A stretch of 64,000 nucleotides of DNA, from the NCBI GenBank assembly GCA_036346395.1, contig CM070594.1:26941385-27005384 (forward strand). Direction: 5' to 3'. Made by a program: the position numbers and the translations under genes. Below, in pieces: positions 35,092 to 45,452 of this stretch. Every line of letters starts with the position of its first letter. Positions within the stretch are counted from its first letter, which is position 1. Source of the DNA: Hsuehochloa calcarea. Lineage: Eukaryota > Streptophyta > Magnoliopsida > Poales > Poaceae. The notes beneath the pieces were generated by a model that did not search any database, had not been told where the DNA came from, and worked only from the letters and a program-made list of their open reading frames with translations.

Positions 35092-37438
35092 TGTAACACC
35101 CCAGCCCAACACTGAGCCTAGAATGCCACCACACTACACTTTAAACTAATAATTATCGACACACTATTAAATTACATCAAGGAAACAACGATAATCAAGT
35201 CAATGGACCACAAACGAACATGTAGTTATGGATCAAGCGACAATAAAATAAGCAATGGGAAATTATAACCAGGCAAATAATCCAAAGCAGCATCAACCAA
35301 TGAACCCAAAGTAATAAAGCAAACAGTCTAGCCCAAATGATATCCTAAACATTATTCAATAACTAACATGTCCAAGTGTAAATCAATATTGAATGAAAAG
35401 ATTATCATGGCGAATGATCATGTGATGTCCATGTGCTCTACTCGCTCTCAATTACGGCATCCTCGAAGATCACCTAAAAACAACAATAGAGCAAGGGTGA
35501 GTCCACGACTCAGCAAACACATCGATATACAACGATAATAATAAATCAACAGCAATCAATAACTTCATTATCATCACATGCACTTCTATTAACATTCCCA
35601 TTCATTAATCTCATTTTTGAATGCAACTCTATTCTACATGTCCACATGCACTTCTTTCGCGTATACCGGTATAGCGTGAGTGAATGCTCGCGACAACATT
35701 CACTCTCAAGCCCGTTCCTCCATAAGGATCGGGGACCTCCTCCACTCCCGTGGAGTTGTGATCATAAAGATCACCTTCTCTTATGCAAAGATGCTTATGA
35801 ATGCAAACATGCAAACTCCATCATAAACATCATATCCAACTTTCCATCATGCTCATCAACAAAGATATAAACATACCAATTCATTGTTTGCAATTAAACC
35901 AAATAAAAGCACAACAATAATGGTAATAGAAGATAAAGAAAATGTGATCGATCATTGATCGCGCTCTACCATGCACTTGCCTTTACTAGTTGCGACGCAC
36001 GATTTGATTAGAAGACGGCAACAAGCACGACGCCTCTCCTATATTAAATACACCAACTTCAATACAAATAACAGCAACAAGAATAACAATCAAAATGCTT
36101 CGCTCCTACACGTCCCCAAATATACCACGTTACGCCGGTATCGAAAAGCTACCCATTGCTGTCCGGTTACTAAAAAGAGCGTAACTTTTGACTCGAAAGT
36201 CCGATCACCACAAACCACCCCATTCTGGATTCTTTATAAAATTCTCCACATTTTCTTAGATTACGAAGACTTCTAATTAAATCATCTAACCCTCCGTATT
36301 TAGCCCAGAAAGCCGATCTGTCCGCTTCGGAACAGCAGCCTTACTAAATTCATAACTTTCGTTTTACTCAACCAAAATACGCGTTCTCAGATTCTACAGA
36401 ACCATTGGACAATTATCTACAACTTTCATGTAGATCAAAAACTCTAATTAAGCTATCTACTATTTTTAATCTACGGTCTACCAAAACAGCGCCGAATAAC
36501 GACAACCGTAAAAACAGCGGTCTTCCGAAAAACATAACTCTAATTATACTCGTCCGATTGACGTAATAAAATATGCTAAGGAAAGCTATCGACAATATCT
36601 ACAATTAACTAGTAGATGAGACTACCAAAATTTGCCATTACGATACCCGAATAAATCGTACAATATAACAGCAGGCTAAATAGATCTATTAATCGGCACT
36701 ACTAATAGAAAATTCTAAAACATCTCTCTAATCTTGATTCTAATCTCTAATTAAACTAACAAAAGAGACAGAGAAAATCAGATCGTTACCTCACGACGAT
36801 GCTTGCAAAACAACTAATGAAAACCAGCAGGCATGCTCACTCGCGTCATTAGCTCACGGTGTTGAATCGGACCAAATTGGGCACAAGATAGGGCTTCACG
36901 CGCGCGATCGCGAAGAACTAAGAATCCAAATAGCGGCGAAGACACGCACAACCGCGCAAAGCGCTGACAAACTCCAACGAGCCAAGCAAAGACACGCAGG
37001 AATCACACTGCAGCCTCCACACGGCGGAAGGGCATTGCATTCACGCTGCTGACTCGCAGAGAAAAGCAAAGAGAGAAAAGCAAAGCGGCCACTACCGTGG
37101 CAAAGAAAGCGTAGCAGAGGCTCTCGGTGGATCGGCGCAGTAGCAGTGTGGTTCTTGGTTTCGTTGCGGCAAAAATGGCGACATTCTACGTAAACAATGC
37201 AGACCAAAGAACAATAGCAGAGAAACCGATGAACAAAAAAAAAAAGCGCTACGGTGTGGGAAAAAAAAAGGTGGCTAGGGTTTTCTAAAAACCCACAAAC
37301 TATTTATAGCTCATAGAAATCCTGAAAACTCTATTTTCATAAATCCCTTTTATTTAATTACGCAAAAACCCTAATTTCTTTAATTGCTTAACTTATTATT
37401 TTTTTTATTGCTATTAATATGATTTTCAGAATATTACA
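35092..37438 (-). repeat. Chromovirus 5' LTR (2,347 bp)
   Basis: Nearly identical to 27899-30249. Differences seen: 'cacttc' for 'caattc', two near 35945-35965, single changes such as 'ctcgaaag' for 'ctcaaaag' and 'atacgcg' for 'atatgcg', one A-run indel, and two near 36860. The GC-rich block 36895-37260 differs from its partner by many small indels. The TATA box is at 37300-37309. It ends at the duplication gcagg. Confidence 0.92.
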
Positions 37439-37443
37439 GCAGG

Positions 37444-39391
37444 CCTCCTTGCTGATCCTTGGCGCCTCCTCGCGGTGGTGGTGCCATCCCCGGTGATCCC
37501 CGTCGCTCCTCCTCAAGGGCCCCTCCATCATCTCCATTCCCCGCCGCCGTCGACGCCGTTCGTCGTCTCCCGGTGGCCGTCCCGAAGAGAGGAAAGCGAG
37601 GGGAAGCGAGGAAGGCCCGTGTGCAGCGGATCTTTGTCGTTTTACTGGTCTACAAGGGTAATTAGACCTCCGATTCGTTGTTTGATTCCATTAGAATTGA
37701 GGATCCGATTGGATTTGTAGTTTCGTTTTGATTCGGTTAATAGATTGATTCTGTCCAGTACGTTGTAACTCGGTTTTGGGTATCTTAGAGGCAGAATTGG
37801 ATGTCTTCTCCTTCTGTAGAATTGTTCCTGGTTTCATTAGCTTTCTTTTGGCACCTGGATCACGAATTTTCACCCAGTAGATTAAAAGTTATGACTGTTT
37901 TACCACGTACTGCTCTGTCTGTCAGAAATTCTAGGTATAGTCGGTTGCACCTAGGTTTTGATCTAGTTAGAATCCGAATCAGGTCAGCCACCCAACTAGG
38001 TTTTTGAAGATAATTTCACCATGTTTCCAGGATGATAAAGATCAATTTATTTGGATCAGTGGTTTAAAAGTTACAGCCTTTTCTTTAGGGCTGTTCGGAA
38101 ATTCTGGGCAGACTGCAGTTATAGTTTTTCATTGGATGGTTAGACCTCTGTATTGGCCGAATTAAAGTTTACCATCAACTAGAGTTTCGTAGCCTGTTAC
38201 GTTAAGAAAATCTGGGCACTGGTTTCGTGTCGTTTCGAGTTCCAGATAATTAAATATGCTTTTTCTCGTACCGCTTCTCATAAGGGCTGAAATCTGGCAG
38301 AATAGTTTATTTTCAATTTGGTTCTATGCGGTATATTGAATAGTCAGGGGTTATTGTAGAACATCGGTAGCAGTGTTATATCGTTGTTCTTATTTTGGGA
38401 ACATGCTTGTGTAGGCGGTGAGACATCCCGTGTGGGAACACCTCCGTTGCCTGCTAACGAGTCACTACGCAAAAGGCAAGTACTGTATGCATAATGATAT
38501 GTTGTTTACATGAATATTTTGTGCCTTGTTCATGATGTTGGTATACTGCAAGTACCTTGTATACTATGTTTGATGCAAAAAATGTGATGTGTGAGTGAAT
38601 GATTATACTTGTTCGTACTTGTAGATGAATGCCATGTGTTTCTTTTCAATTATGAGTACTATTCAATATTGCCATGGGATCACATCATGACATGCATAAA
38701 TTACATTTGTAAGACCCATCAATTCCAGTGTATGGGCACTTGAATCCCATCAATTCCAGAATGGGTACATGAGTCCACCATTCCAATGTGGGCCATGTTA
38801 CGTGAGTCCACCATTCCAATGTGGGCCACGTTGAATGATCGTATGAAACGTTCTTCATACGATTACTTTAAGTGAACACCGGGTGTTTCACTCGCTATAC
38901 CCATATCTTTTAATATGTCCAATTCCTTCAATGCATCATTCCACTTCATCCATTCATAAATTCGTTTCCATAAACGTTCAAATGATGATTGTGATATATT
39001 GCTCATGGAATGTTTGATTGTTACATATAGTTACTTGCTGAGTCTTTGGCTCATTCTTGCTTTGTTGTTTTATTTAGGTAAATGACAAGGAAGAATGATC
39101 TTGTGGAGGGTAGTTCATCACGATGCACTCACTACCATAAACCAAACATTTTGAGGACTTTTACTGTCGTTAATTATGACTTGTGTTGAATTGTAATAAG
39201 CCAGTTTGGTCATAAATACCTTATCTCTCAGAATTGTTTATTTCTATTCCATTGATTAAACACGATGATGAATTCTTGTTTCAGTATAATCTTTCTACTT
39301 GATTAACTTTGGTCATGTGTTTTGATGTTATTCTTCTAAAGAGTAGTGGTTGTAGGTGACATCTTGACTTTCTTATAGTCGTGGTGTTACG
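37444..39391 (+). repeat. LTR-C of the array, 3' piece
   Basis: It continues LTR-C after the chromovirus. Collinear with LTR-A from about 15167 and LTR-B from about 21502. It ends GTGGTGTTACG at 39391, and the following primer site reads ATTAGTATCAG, with one change (A for G) inside the tRNA match. Confidence 0.9.
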
Positions 39392-42300
39392 ATTAGTATC
39401 AGTGGGCTTTAGGTCCGTGGTAATTAAGTTATTAAAATGACACACTGTGCACAGTAGGTGGGGTTTGGGAAATCCATTGTTTCCGCATTTCTAGTGATGT
39501 TGTTCATTAGGTTGTATGGTATAGAATTGCTTCTGTACTATCTTTCTTGTTATTAAGCTATGACGTGATGCGATATCCTATATATCTATGAATTATTCTA
39601 TGATTGTCATGAGATGATCCTATATATTCATAATTGATTGCATTAGTTATGCGTATCGGTAGCGATCGTCGAGCGGTGACATCGTGGTTGTCGACACAGG
39701 TTTTGCTGTGCTACACCACTTTGTTCGTGTTGTAATAGTAGAGAAGTTCTTACCTGTTCCATAGTTACGTGTTGAGCTGAGCTCATTGATGAAGTTGTTG
39801 TCCTTCTCAAGTTTGTATCCGGTTTTACGGTTGTAGTTTACGATAGATCGTGAATTTCTTTTGAATGGAGGTTATAATGAAGTGGGCAATCTCTAGTAAA
39901 TTTACGATCGTTCTTTGAAATAATTATTGTTCTTTCTACTATTGTGATATTTACGCTCCACGTGGCGTAGTTAAATTGCAAGATTTACCTTTTCACGGAA
40001 GTTCTGTTTTACCCCTGTTGGAAAATTCAACCCGTGTGTTCGCTTGGGGTTTCGGGCATTGGTAGATTTCTTTTACAAGTTCTTTATCAAGTGCACAATG
40101 ATCTTGCATATTTCTTTTTGGGATGCTTTAGACAGAGGTTCTCTTCTTTGATTTGATTTTGACAAATTCTTGTCGGTGGTAGTTGATGAATTTCTCTTAG
40201 GTTCATGATTCATGGTAGTGATGAGATCAATAGGTCTTTAATGGTTCTCTGAAAATATTATTGTTTTTCATTGTTGAATTTCTTTTATTTTAAATGATCT
40301 CCGACGATTGGCAATATTGATATTTCCATGTTTGTTCCTTCCTTCTCATTGGAAAATAGCGACTCGTTCTTGGTTTGATAGTTTGTATATTGAGAGTTTT
40401 CATTGCAAGTTCGTTAACACGAGGAAGCATTGGCTCCATGTATTTCTTTTGGATCATTCCGTGTCTTGAAGTTTAACGCATCTCTTTTACGAGGATTAGT
40501 GTTAAAACCCTTTTTGGGGTGCCTTGTGGTGATTAAGTCGGAGATGGTAATCACACAAATTGGTTGGCTACTGAGTTCCTATTGGTCCCTATATGTTTTC
40601 AAAACAATTCTTGTCTTTACGATTCTTTGAGCTCTCTTTGCTACTTGTACACTATTATTGACAAGATCATTCTTTTTGTAAGGGTCTTATCTCACTTGTT
40701 GATTAAGGGACACAGTTAACTGCTTGGTATTTTGGGGAGCAGGAATTAGCTTTTACAAAGTTTGTCAAAGAAAGTCTTGACTCTACTTGTTTCTTTTGGA
40801 GTAGTTGGAATGTTGGAGTTTAGAACCTCTCTTAAAAAATGTCGAACCCTTTTCTAATGTTATGGTGGAGTTGTGTGAGAGGTTTGTTTCACTTTGTGGT
40901 TTTCATACTAAATTTCCTTTCTAGAATAAGTTGTTATTACAATTCCATTTGATCTTTGAAAAATTTCTATAACGCGATTTGCCATGTTCCTTTAGAAGGT
41001 TTATTGATATGATCGAGAATGTGATGGCAATGTTGATTCCTTTATAAAGAAAGAAAGTTGTCCGCCTTTCGTAACATTTCTAAAACGATCAAATTTCCAG
41101 TTTGGTATTCATGCTTTTTGGGGAATTCAAGTTCTTTGTGGTAAACATAGTTTGTCGAGTAAGCGATATGTTGAAAAAAAATTATAATAGTTCTTCCATG
41201 ATGCGGTGTTTTATCTTGAATACCCGTTTGTTCCTAACATTAAGGTCGGATATTCTATTTTTGTGAGGCCTATGTTTTCAATCGTGGACTTCCCATATGT
41301 TTTCTGAGTTCGTTGCCTAATTGGTTTTCCCCTGAGTTCTGTGTTCCTTGCGAGTGGTAAGTGATTTTACAGTTGGAAAATCGTTTCTATTTGCCTCTTC
41401 TTTCGAGAAGGAATCAACCCATTCATTCCACGTGGGTCTTCCGAAAAGTTTTCTAAGTGTTGTTATGGGCTTGATGTTAATACACAGTAGTAAATTGATC
41501 GCTTTTAGTGGCAGCGTTCAAATAAGAATATTTCAAGTTTAGCTTTCACGGTACCTTGGAGCTCGTGAATCAGCCGTAATCGAACTTATTTTGGGTAACT
41601 AGAGGAATTGGATTAACCTATTGTTTCTTAAAGATTTCGTGTGATTTAGTCCGAAAGGCTCCTTGGTTTGAGTTCGCAAAGTGAGGTTGCAATAAAAGAA
41701 TATTTTCGTTGACCCTTCGAGACGAAGTTAATCCGTTTGTTTTCTGTGAAGTCCTGTAAAGGGAAATGTTTCGAGTTTTGTGGCTGAGAACATTTGGATC
41801 TCGTGTTTCCCAAGTAGATGAACTGTTTCGAGCAAGTTGGCCTGTTGAAGGATCTTATCGATTCTTAATTAAATCTTGTGGTTATTTGAAGCGTCCCTAA
41901 ATTTGTTGCTCTTTCCGCTCAAGAGATGGCGAATTTCAAACGTAATATTTTTTTTTCGTGTCGGCTGTTTTTGCTATTCTCTTTTGAGGGTGTGCCTCCA
42001 ATTATGAACTTAGCTTTCGTTTTTCAAGATCACCTTTATCAGAATATTTCTTTTGGTTTCCTGCTCGCCGTGATGAGCAACGTCTTTCTGTGTGAATAAA
42101 CTTATCTTTGTTCGCCTCTTCCTTTTGAGAAAGGATCACAGTTTTGGGTTGCAAAGTGTTTGCAAAGGCTAAGTTTGGCAACTGTTTGGTGGTAGATGAG
42201 TAATCGTAGCGGTGATATTTTGCTACCAAGTTACTGGAGGAGTAGTAGAATGTAGAATGGTTTTGATCTGTATCTCTTGGGGAAAAAAAATTAATTCACA

Positions 42301-43512
42301 TGGAATGCTTGGTTTCGAAGTAAGTCTGAAAAGTGTTTCGACTGAGTAGAACCTATGGTATAGTGAAACTTCATAACTTCAGTTCATGATTGAATGGTCG
42401 GTGATTATCGAAAGTATGGAAACCTTGATTACTTCTATAAAGCAACGCAATTGGATAATGATGCGAGATTAGGCGAGAAATTTCTAAGTATGCAAGTGAG
42501 TGAGTATATTAGAATTGGGGAAAATGTTGGAGAGTCAATCCATTGATTTCCCTATATGTTAAAATTGAAATTTGTGGTAGAGATCTTGGAGGTTAAGTTT
42601 GGGTTTGCATTGTTATGCTAGACCATTGGTTACACGATGATTGTGCGTAGAGGAAGTGGGATAATAGAGTTTCCTGAGCAATGAATGGTCATTGATAGAA
42701 CTCTTCTGATGTAGTACATGTCCGTGCGTGCTAAGGATCTTGAATTGTTGTTATTGGAAATTGAAGATAATGGGATTGCGTGGTGCCTACTATTGTGGTG
42801 TTATGGATGCTTTCAATCAAATCGATTCTATATTACCTGGAGTATCCAGTAGATTTCATAGAGTCTCTTCACAATGGTGTGGATGATTTAATTCAGTTTG
42901 AGCATGATTTGAGGATATTTAACTAAAAGGTTTAAGCTCGTGTGGTATGCGATGAATTCAAATTTCAAGGATTCGAGAGAAATTTTATTCCTAGAAGAAA
43001 GAAACTGTGGAAAGGAATGTTCATCGGATAATGAGGTGTTTTCTTGATTCTTGGTTGAGTTTGGTGTTGTTGACTTGTGTTTTCTGCAATTTGAGATGGT
43101 GCTGTGTTGGCGTGTTGATTTTTTCCAAATTCAGACAAACCGCAAGTTTTTGGTTTAAGGCGTTTGAGTACTTCTCCTTTGGTTGTAAAATGGATTGGTT
43201 TTCGAGATGAATTGTCAAATTTGGAATCTAACCTTTTGGTGAGAGTTAGCATTACGTGGATGCGATGAGGACTCTCTATTTCTAGTTGGATTCTCTTCGT
43301 TTTTGAAAGTTGTAGAAATTAGGACGTTGGCTTATCGCGTTGATCGTCCCGGGTCCTTATGCGAAGTACGCATCGTCTGGTATGCTCGAGTGTTTAGCGA
43401 GTATCTGAGCAATTCCAAGCTTGAAATATCGTTGTTTCATTCCAGACGCAGTTTCCTTACGAGTAGATTGGTTCGTAGATTTGAGGTCGAATCTTTTCTA
43501 AGGGGGATAGAG
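39392..43512 (+). other. Internal region C, non-coding, array element
   Basis: About 4.12 kb, collinear with internal-A and internal-B. The primer-binding site is altered (ATTAGTATCAG, 39392 onward), while 'tgggctttaggtccgtggt' after it is conserved. The purine tract AAGGGGGATAGAG is at 43500-43512. No coding domain is recognised. Confidence 0.82.
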
Positions 43513-44009
43513 TGTAATACCTCATAAATCCAGCTAGGTTGTATCGTTTCGAATGTCTGGGAATATTATTCGAAAACGAGATTTAAAACTTTCCGGAATC
43601 GAATCGGTAAAAAGAAAGAAGTCGGAGGAGTAAAAGAAACAACTTTCGTGGATTTTCCAATCGCCAGGGGCTAAACGCTATTGTATGTCAACTTTGGGCG
43701 CAGTCGCACCCAGAGGCCCAAGAGGGGCCGGCCCATGTAGGGCCGGCCAAAAGGGGGCGCCACTCCCCTAAACCCTAGCCGCCACCCTATCTCCTCCCTC
43801 CCCTTGGCGCCTCCTCCTCCCCCAAGCGAGCCTCCTTGCGATCCTTGGCGCCTCCTCGCGGTGGTGGTGCCATCCCGTGATCCCCGTCGCTCCTCCTCAA
43901 GGGCCCCTCCATCATCTCCATTCCCCGCCGCCGTCGACGCCGTTCGTCGTCTCCCGGTGGCCGTCCTGAAGAGAGGAAAGCGAGGGGAAGCGAGGAAGAC
44001 CCGTGTGCA
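43513..44009 (+). repeat. LTR-D of the array, truncated
   Basis: It starts TGTAATACCTC after a purine tract and follows the other LTRs for 497 bases to 'cccgtgtgca', then switches abruptly to the Sirevirus-like LTR ('agtcttgatcaag'). About 1.77 kb of LTR is missing, so the target duplication of the array cannot be checked. Confidence 0.87.
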
Positions 44010-44229
44010 AGTCTTGATCAAGATTTTCATATTTCTAGGGTTTGTGCACTTCTTCGGTAAAACCTTGAGAGATCGATTCTACGAAGTGGATCTGGAGGAT
44101 CATCGCTAGAAATAGGTCTCTAATATCGTTAGGGAGGTGTGCTCGAAATTTGGTCAAGTTTCATTGGTTGAATCAAAAGTTGGATCAAATTTCGTTTTGG
44201 ATTTGTGTTTGGTTTTTCAAGATCTTGGG

Positions 44230-44400
44230 TGAATCGGTCTCGACCGGTTACAGAACGGCGTCCGATCACCGCGTTTGATCGCTCGATCGCCGGGTCGAAC
44301 CGATATCCACCGGTCCGACCGCTAGTTAGTAGCCGGTCCGACCGCTCGTTGAACGTCGGTCCGACCGCCTGTCTCCAGCCGGTCTGACCGCCAGTACCCA
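44230..44400. repeat. Degenerate CGGTCCGACCG palindrome cluster (right half)
   Basis: About seven variants of CGGTCNGACCG occur within 170 bases in the 3' half of the Sirevirus-like LTR, the counterpart of the cluster at 13980-14310. Confidence 0.75.
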
Positions 44401-45215
44401 GTTCAGAACAGTGAGTTCATTTCTCCACTTTTATGTCGTGCGGTTGAGCGGGGTTATCGAATTCAGCACAAGGCTTCCACTGTGCGCTTACTGATCTTCT
44501 TAGCTTTCATAGCTAAAGGAGTAAAGTTCGTGTTGAATTTGATTTAGGCGATAAAGTTGAGAAAGCGCCTATTCACCCCCTAGTCGCCTTTACGGTCCTA
44601 CACTTTGTTTTTTTGTTTTAAAATGATTTTAGTAAATAATTTTAGGATGGTGAACCCTTGTGGTAAAATTGGACGGTTAGCCATGTGATAGGATGGTATC
44701 CATCACCATGTTTCATATGGAGGTTATCCACTATAAAACTATAAATTTAAAATCTAATTTTAGTTATAGATTAAAAATTGCCTTGACACTTAGTATGAAT
44801 AGTTAAAATTGAAAATGCTGCTTTACGCAAATAAACCCTGTGAGCCTCCCTTGTTTACTTATGCATACATCATATTTCTTTATTGGGTGTAACTTGCGAG
44901 CACGGAAGTTGTGCTCACTCTTGCTGAATAATATTTATCCAGGGGAAGACTTCTATCCAGACGGTGAGGATCTAGACGTTTAGGCCTACGCCCCCAAACG
45001 ATTGCCTGTGGCGCATTGTGTGGCCTACTACTTATTTATTTTCCGTTGTGTTATTTTATTTGGCCTTAGGCCTCATTTTTAATAAACTCTGATTCATATT
45101 AAATAAATATGTGATATGATTGTGATGATAATTTTTGTTAGACTGTGTACACTAGCAATCCTGGACTAGTGTGAAAACACAGAGAATTCGGGATCCTTCG
45201 TTCCTGGGTTCGACA

Positions 45216-45444
45216 CATCCTAAAAACATTCCCTGGTTTTCTTTTAGCAAAGTAAATCACATCAAGGGAGTGGAGTCATGGGTGTCCCATTTCATCCACC
45301 AGGGTAGAAATTGGGTGCTACCTTTACATATATGCGAGTATGCCTCGGTAGGATTTATTCATGTCCTCTGTATTTCTAGGTATGTGCTAAGGGGTCAGAT
45401 TCACATGTGTGTGCATCTACCTTGTAATCGCAAAAATAAATAAT
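45216..45444. other. Unassigned stretch
   Basis: About 230 bases between the end of the outermost LTR and the hAT-like element. The only open frame (45171-45443) begins inside the LTR and resembles nothing I know. It could be internal sequence of the outer long-LTR element, but no primer-binding site follows the LTR end at 45215. Confidence 0.4.
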
Positions 45445-45452
45445 GACAACCA

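Larger units (their letters stand above)
27899..37438 (-). mobile_element. Full-length chromovirus (Ty3/gypsy, Tekay/Del-like), 9,540 bp
   Basis: A complete minus-strand element with two LTRs (35092-37438 is the 5' LTR and 27899-30249 the 3' LTR), a primer-binding site, gag, protease, reverse transcriptase, RNase H, integrase, a chromodomain and a polypurine tract. It is flanked by perfect 5-bp duplications gcagg (27894-27898 and 37439-37443). The two LTRs differ at only about eight places in their first 1.8 kb by eye, so insertion is recent. The exception is the GC-rich stretch (29700-30060 against 36895-37260), which differs heavily. The coding region has several frameshifts, many in CpG-rich stretches. 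Confidence 0.93.
14848..44009 (+). mobile_element. Tandem array of a non-autonomous LTR element: 4 LTRs, 3 internal regions
   Basis: The order is LTR-A (14848-17110), internal-A (17111-21182), LTR-B (21183-23454), internal-B (23455-27576), LTR-C (27577-27898 plus 37444-39391), internal-C (39392-43512) and truncated LTR-D (43513-44009). Each LTR is about 2.27 kb and each internal region about 4.1 kb, so the period is about 6.4 kb. Every complete junction has the expected primer-binding site after an LTR and a purine tract before the next. No gag, protease, reverse transcriptase or integrase is recognised inside. The class resembles large retrotransposon derivatives (LARDs), non-autonomous elements that rely on a partner. 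LTR-C is split by a chromovirus. Confidence 0.88.
13870..44602 (+). mobile_element. Sirevirus-like copia solo LTR, split by the tandem array
   Basis: The LTR begins TGTGCATATCGTGAGG at 13870 and ends CTACA at 44602, flanked by the perfect duplication ctttg (13865-13869 and 44603-44607). Its own sequence is 13870-14847 plus 44010-44602 (about 1.57 kb). The start matches the copia LTRs at 51619 and 60106 ('cacgatctcaggatgatgagtcaattggcaat', quoted in part), and the end 'cctattcaccccctag...cggtcctaca' is the usual end of this LTR type. It carries many copies of the palindromic core CGGTCCGACCG (13980-14310 and 44230-44400), a feature known for Sirevirus LTRs. Confidence 0.85.
12361..45215 (+). 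mobile_element. Outermost long-LTR gypsy LTR of the nest (5' truncated)
   Basis: The LTR sequence occupies about 12361-13869 and 44608-45215; all between is nested insertion. It matches the solo LTR 8032-12014 and the LTR at 60516: CCTCTGCAGAGTGT at 13787-13800, 'tcaaatagccg', 'gctttacgcaaat', a 'gcgagcacgg...gtgctcac' block near 44900, and the end GGGTTCGACA at 45215. The expected TGTAACA start and AT-rich 5' block are missing, so its left end is truncated near the pol tail at 12360. No target duplication can therefore be checked. Confidence 0.7.

Noticed and set aside
14848..44009. The 6.4-kb periodicity considered as satellite DNA or rDNA spacer
   Set aside because: Each period has LTR tips, a tRNA-Met-like primer site and a purine tract in the right places, which identifies LTR elements.
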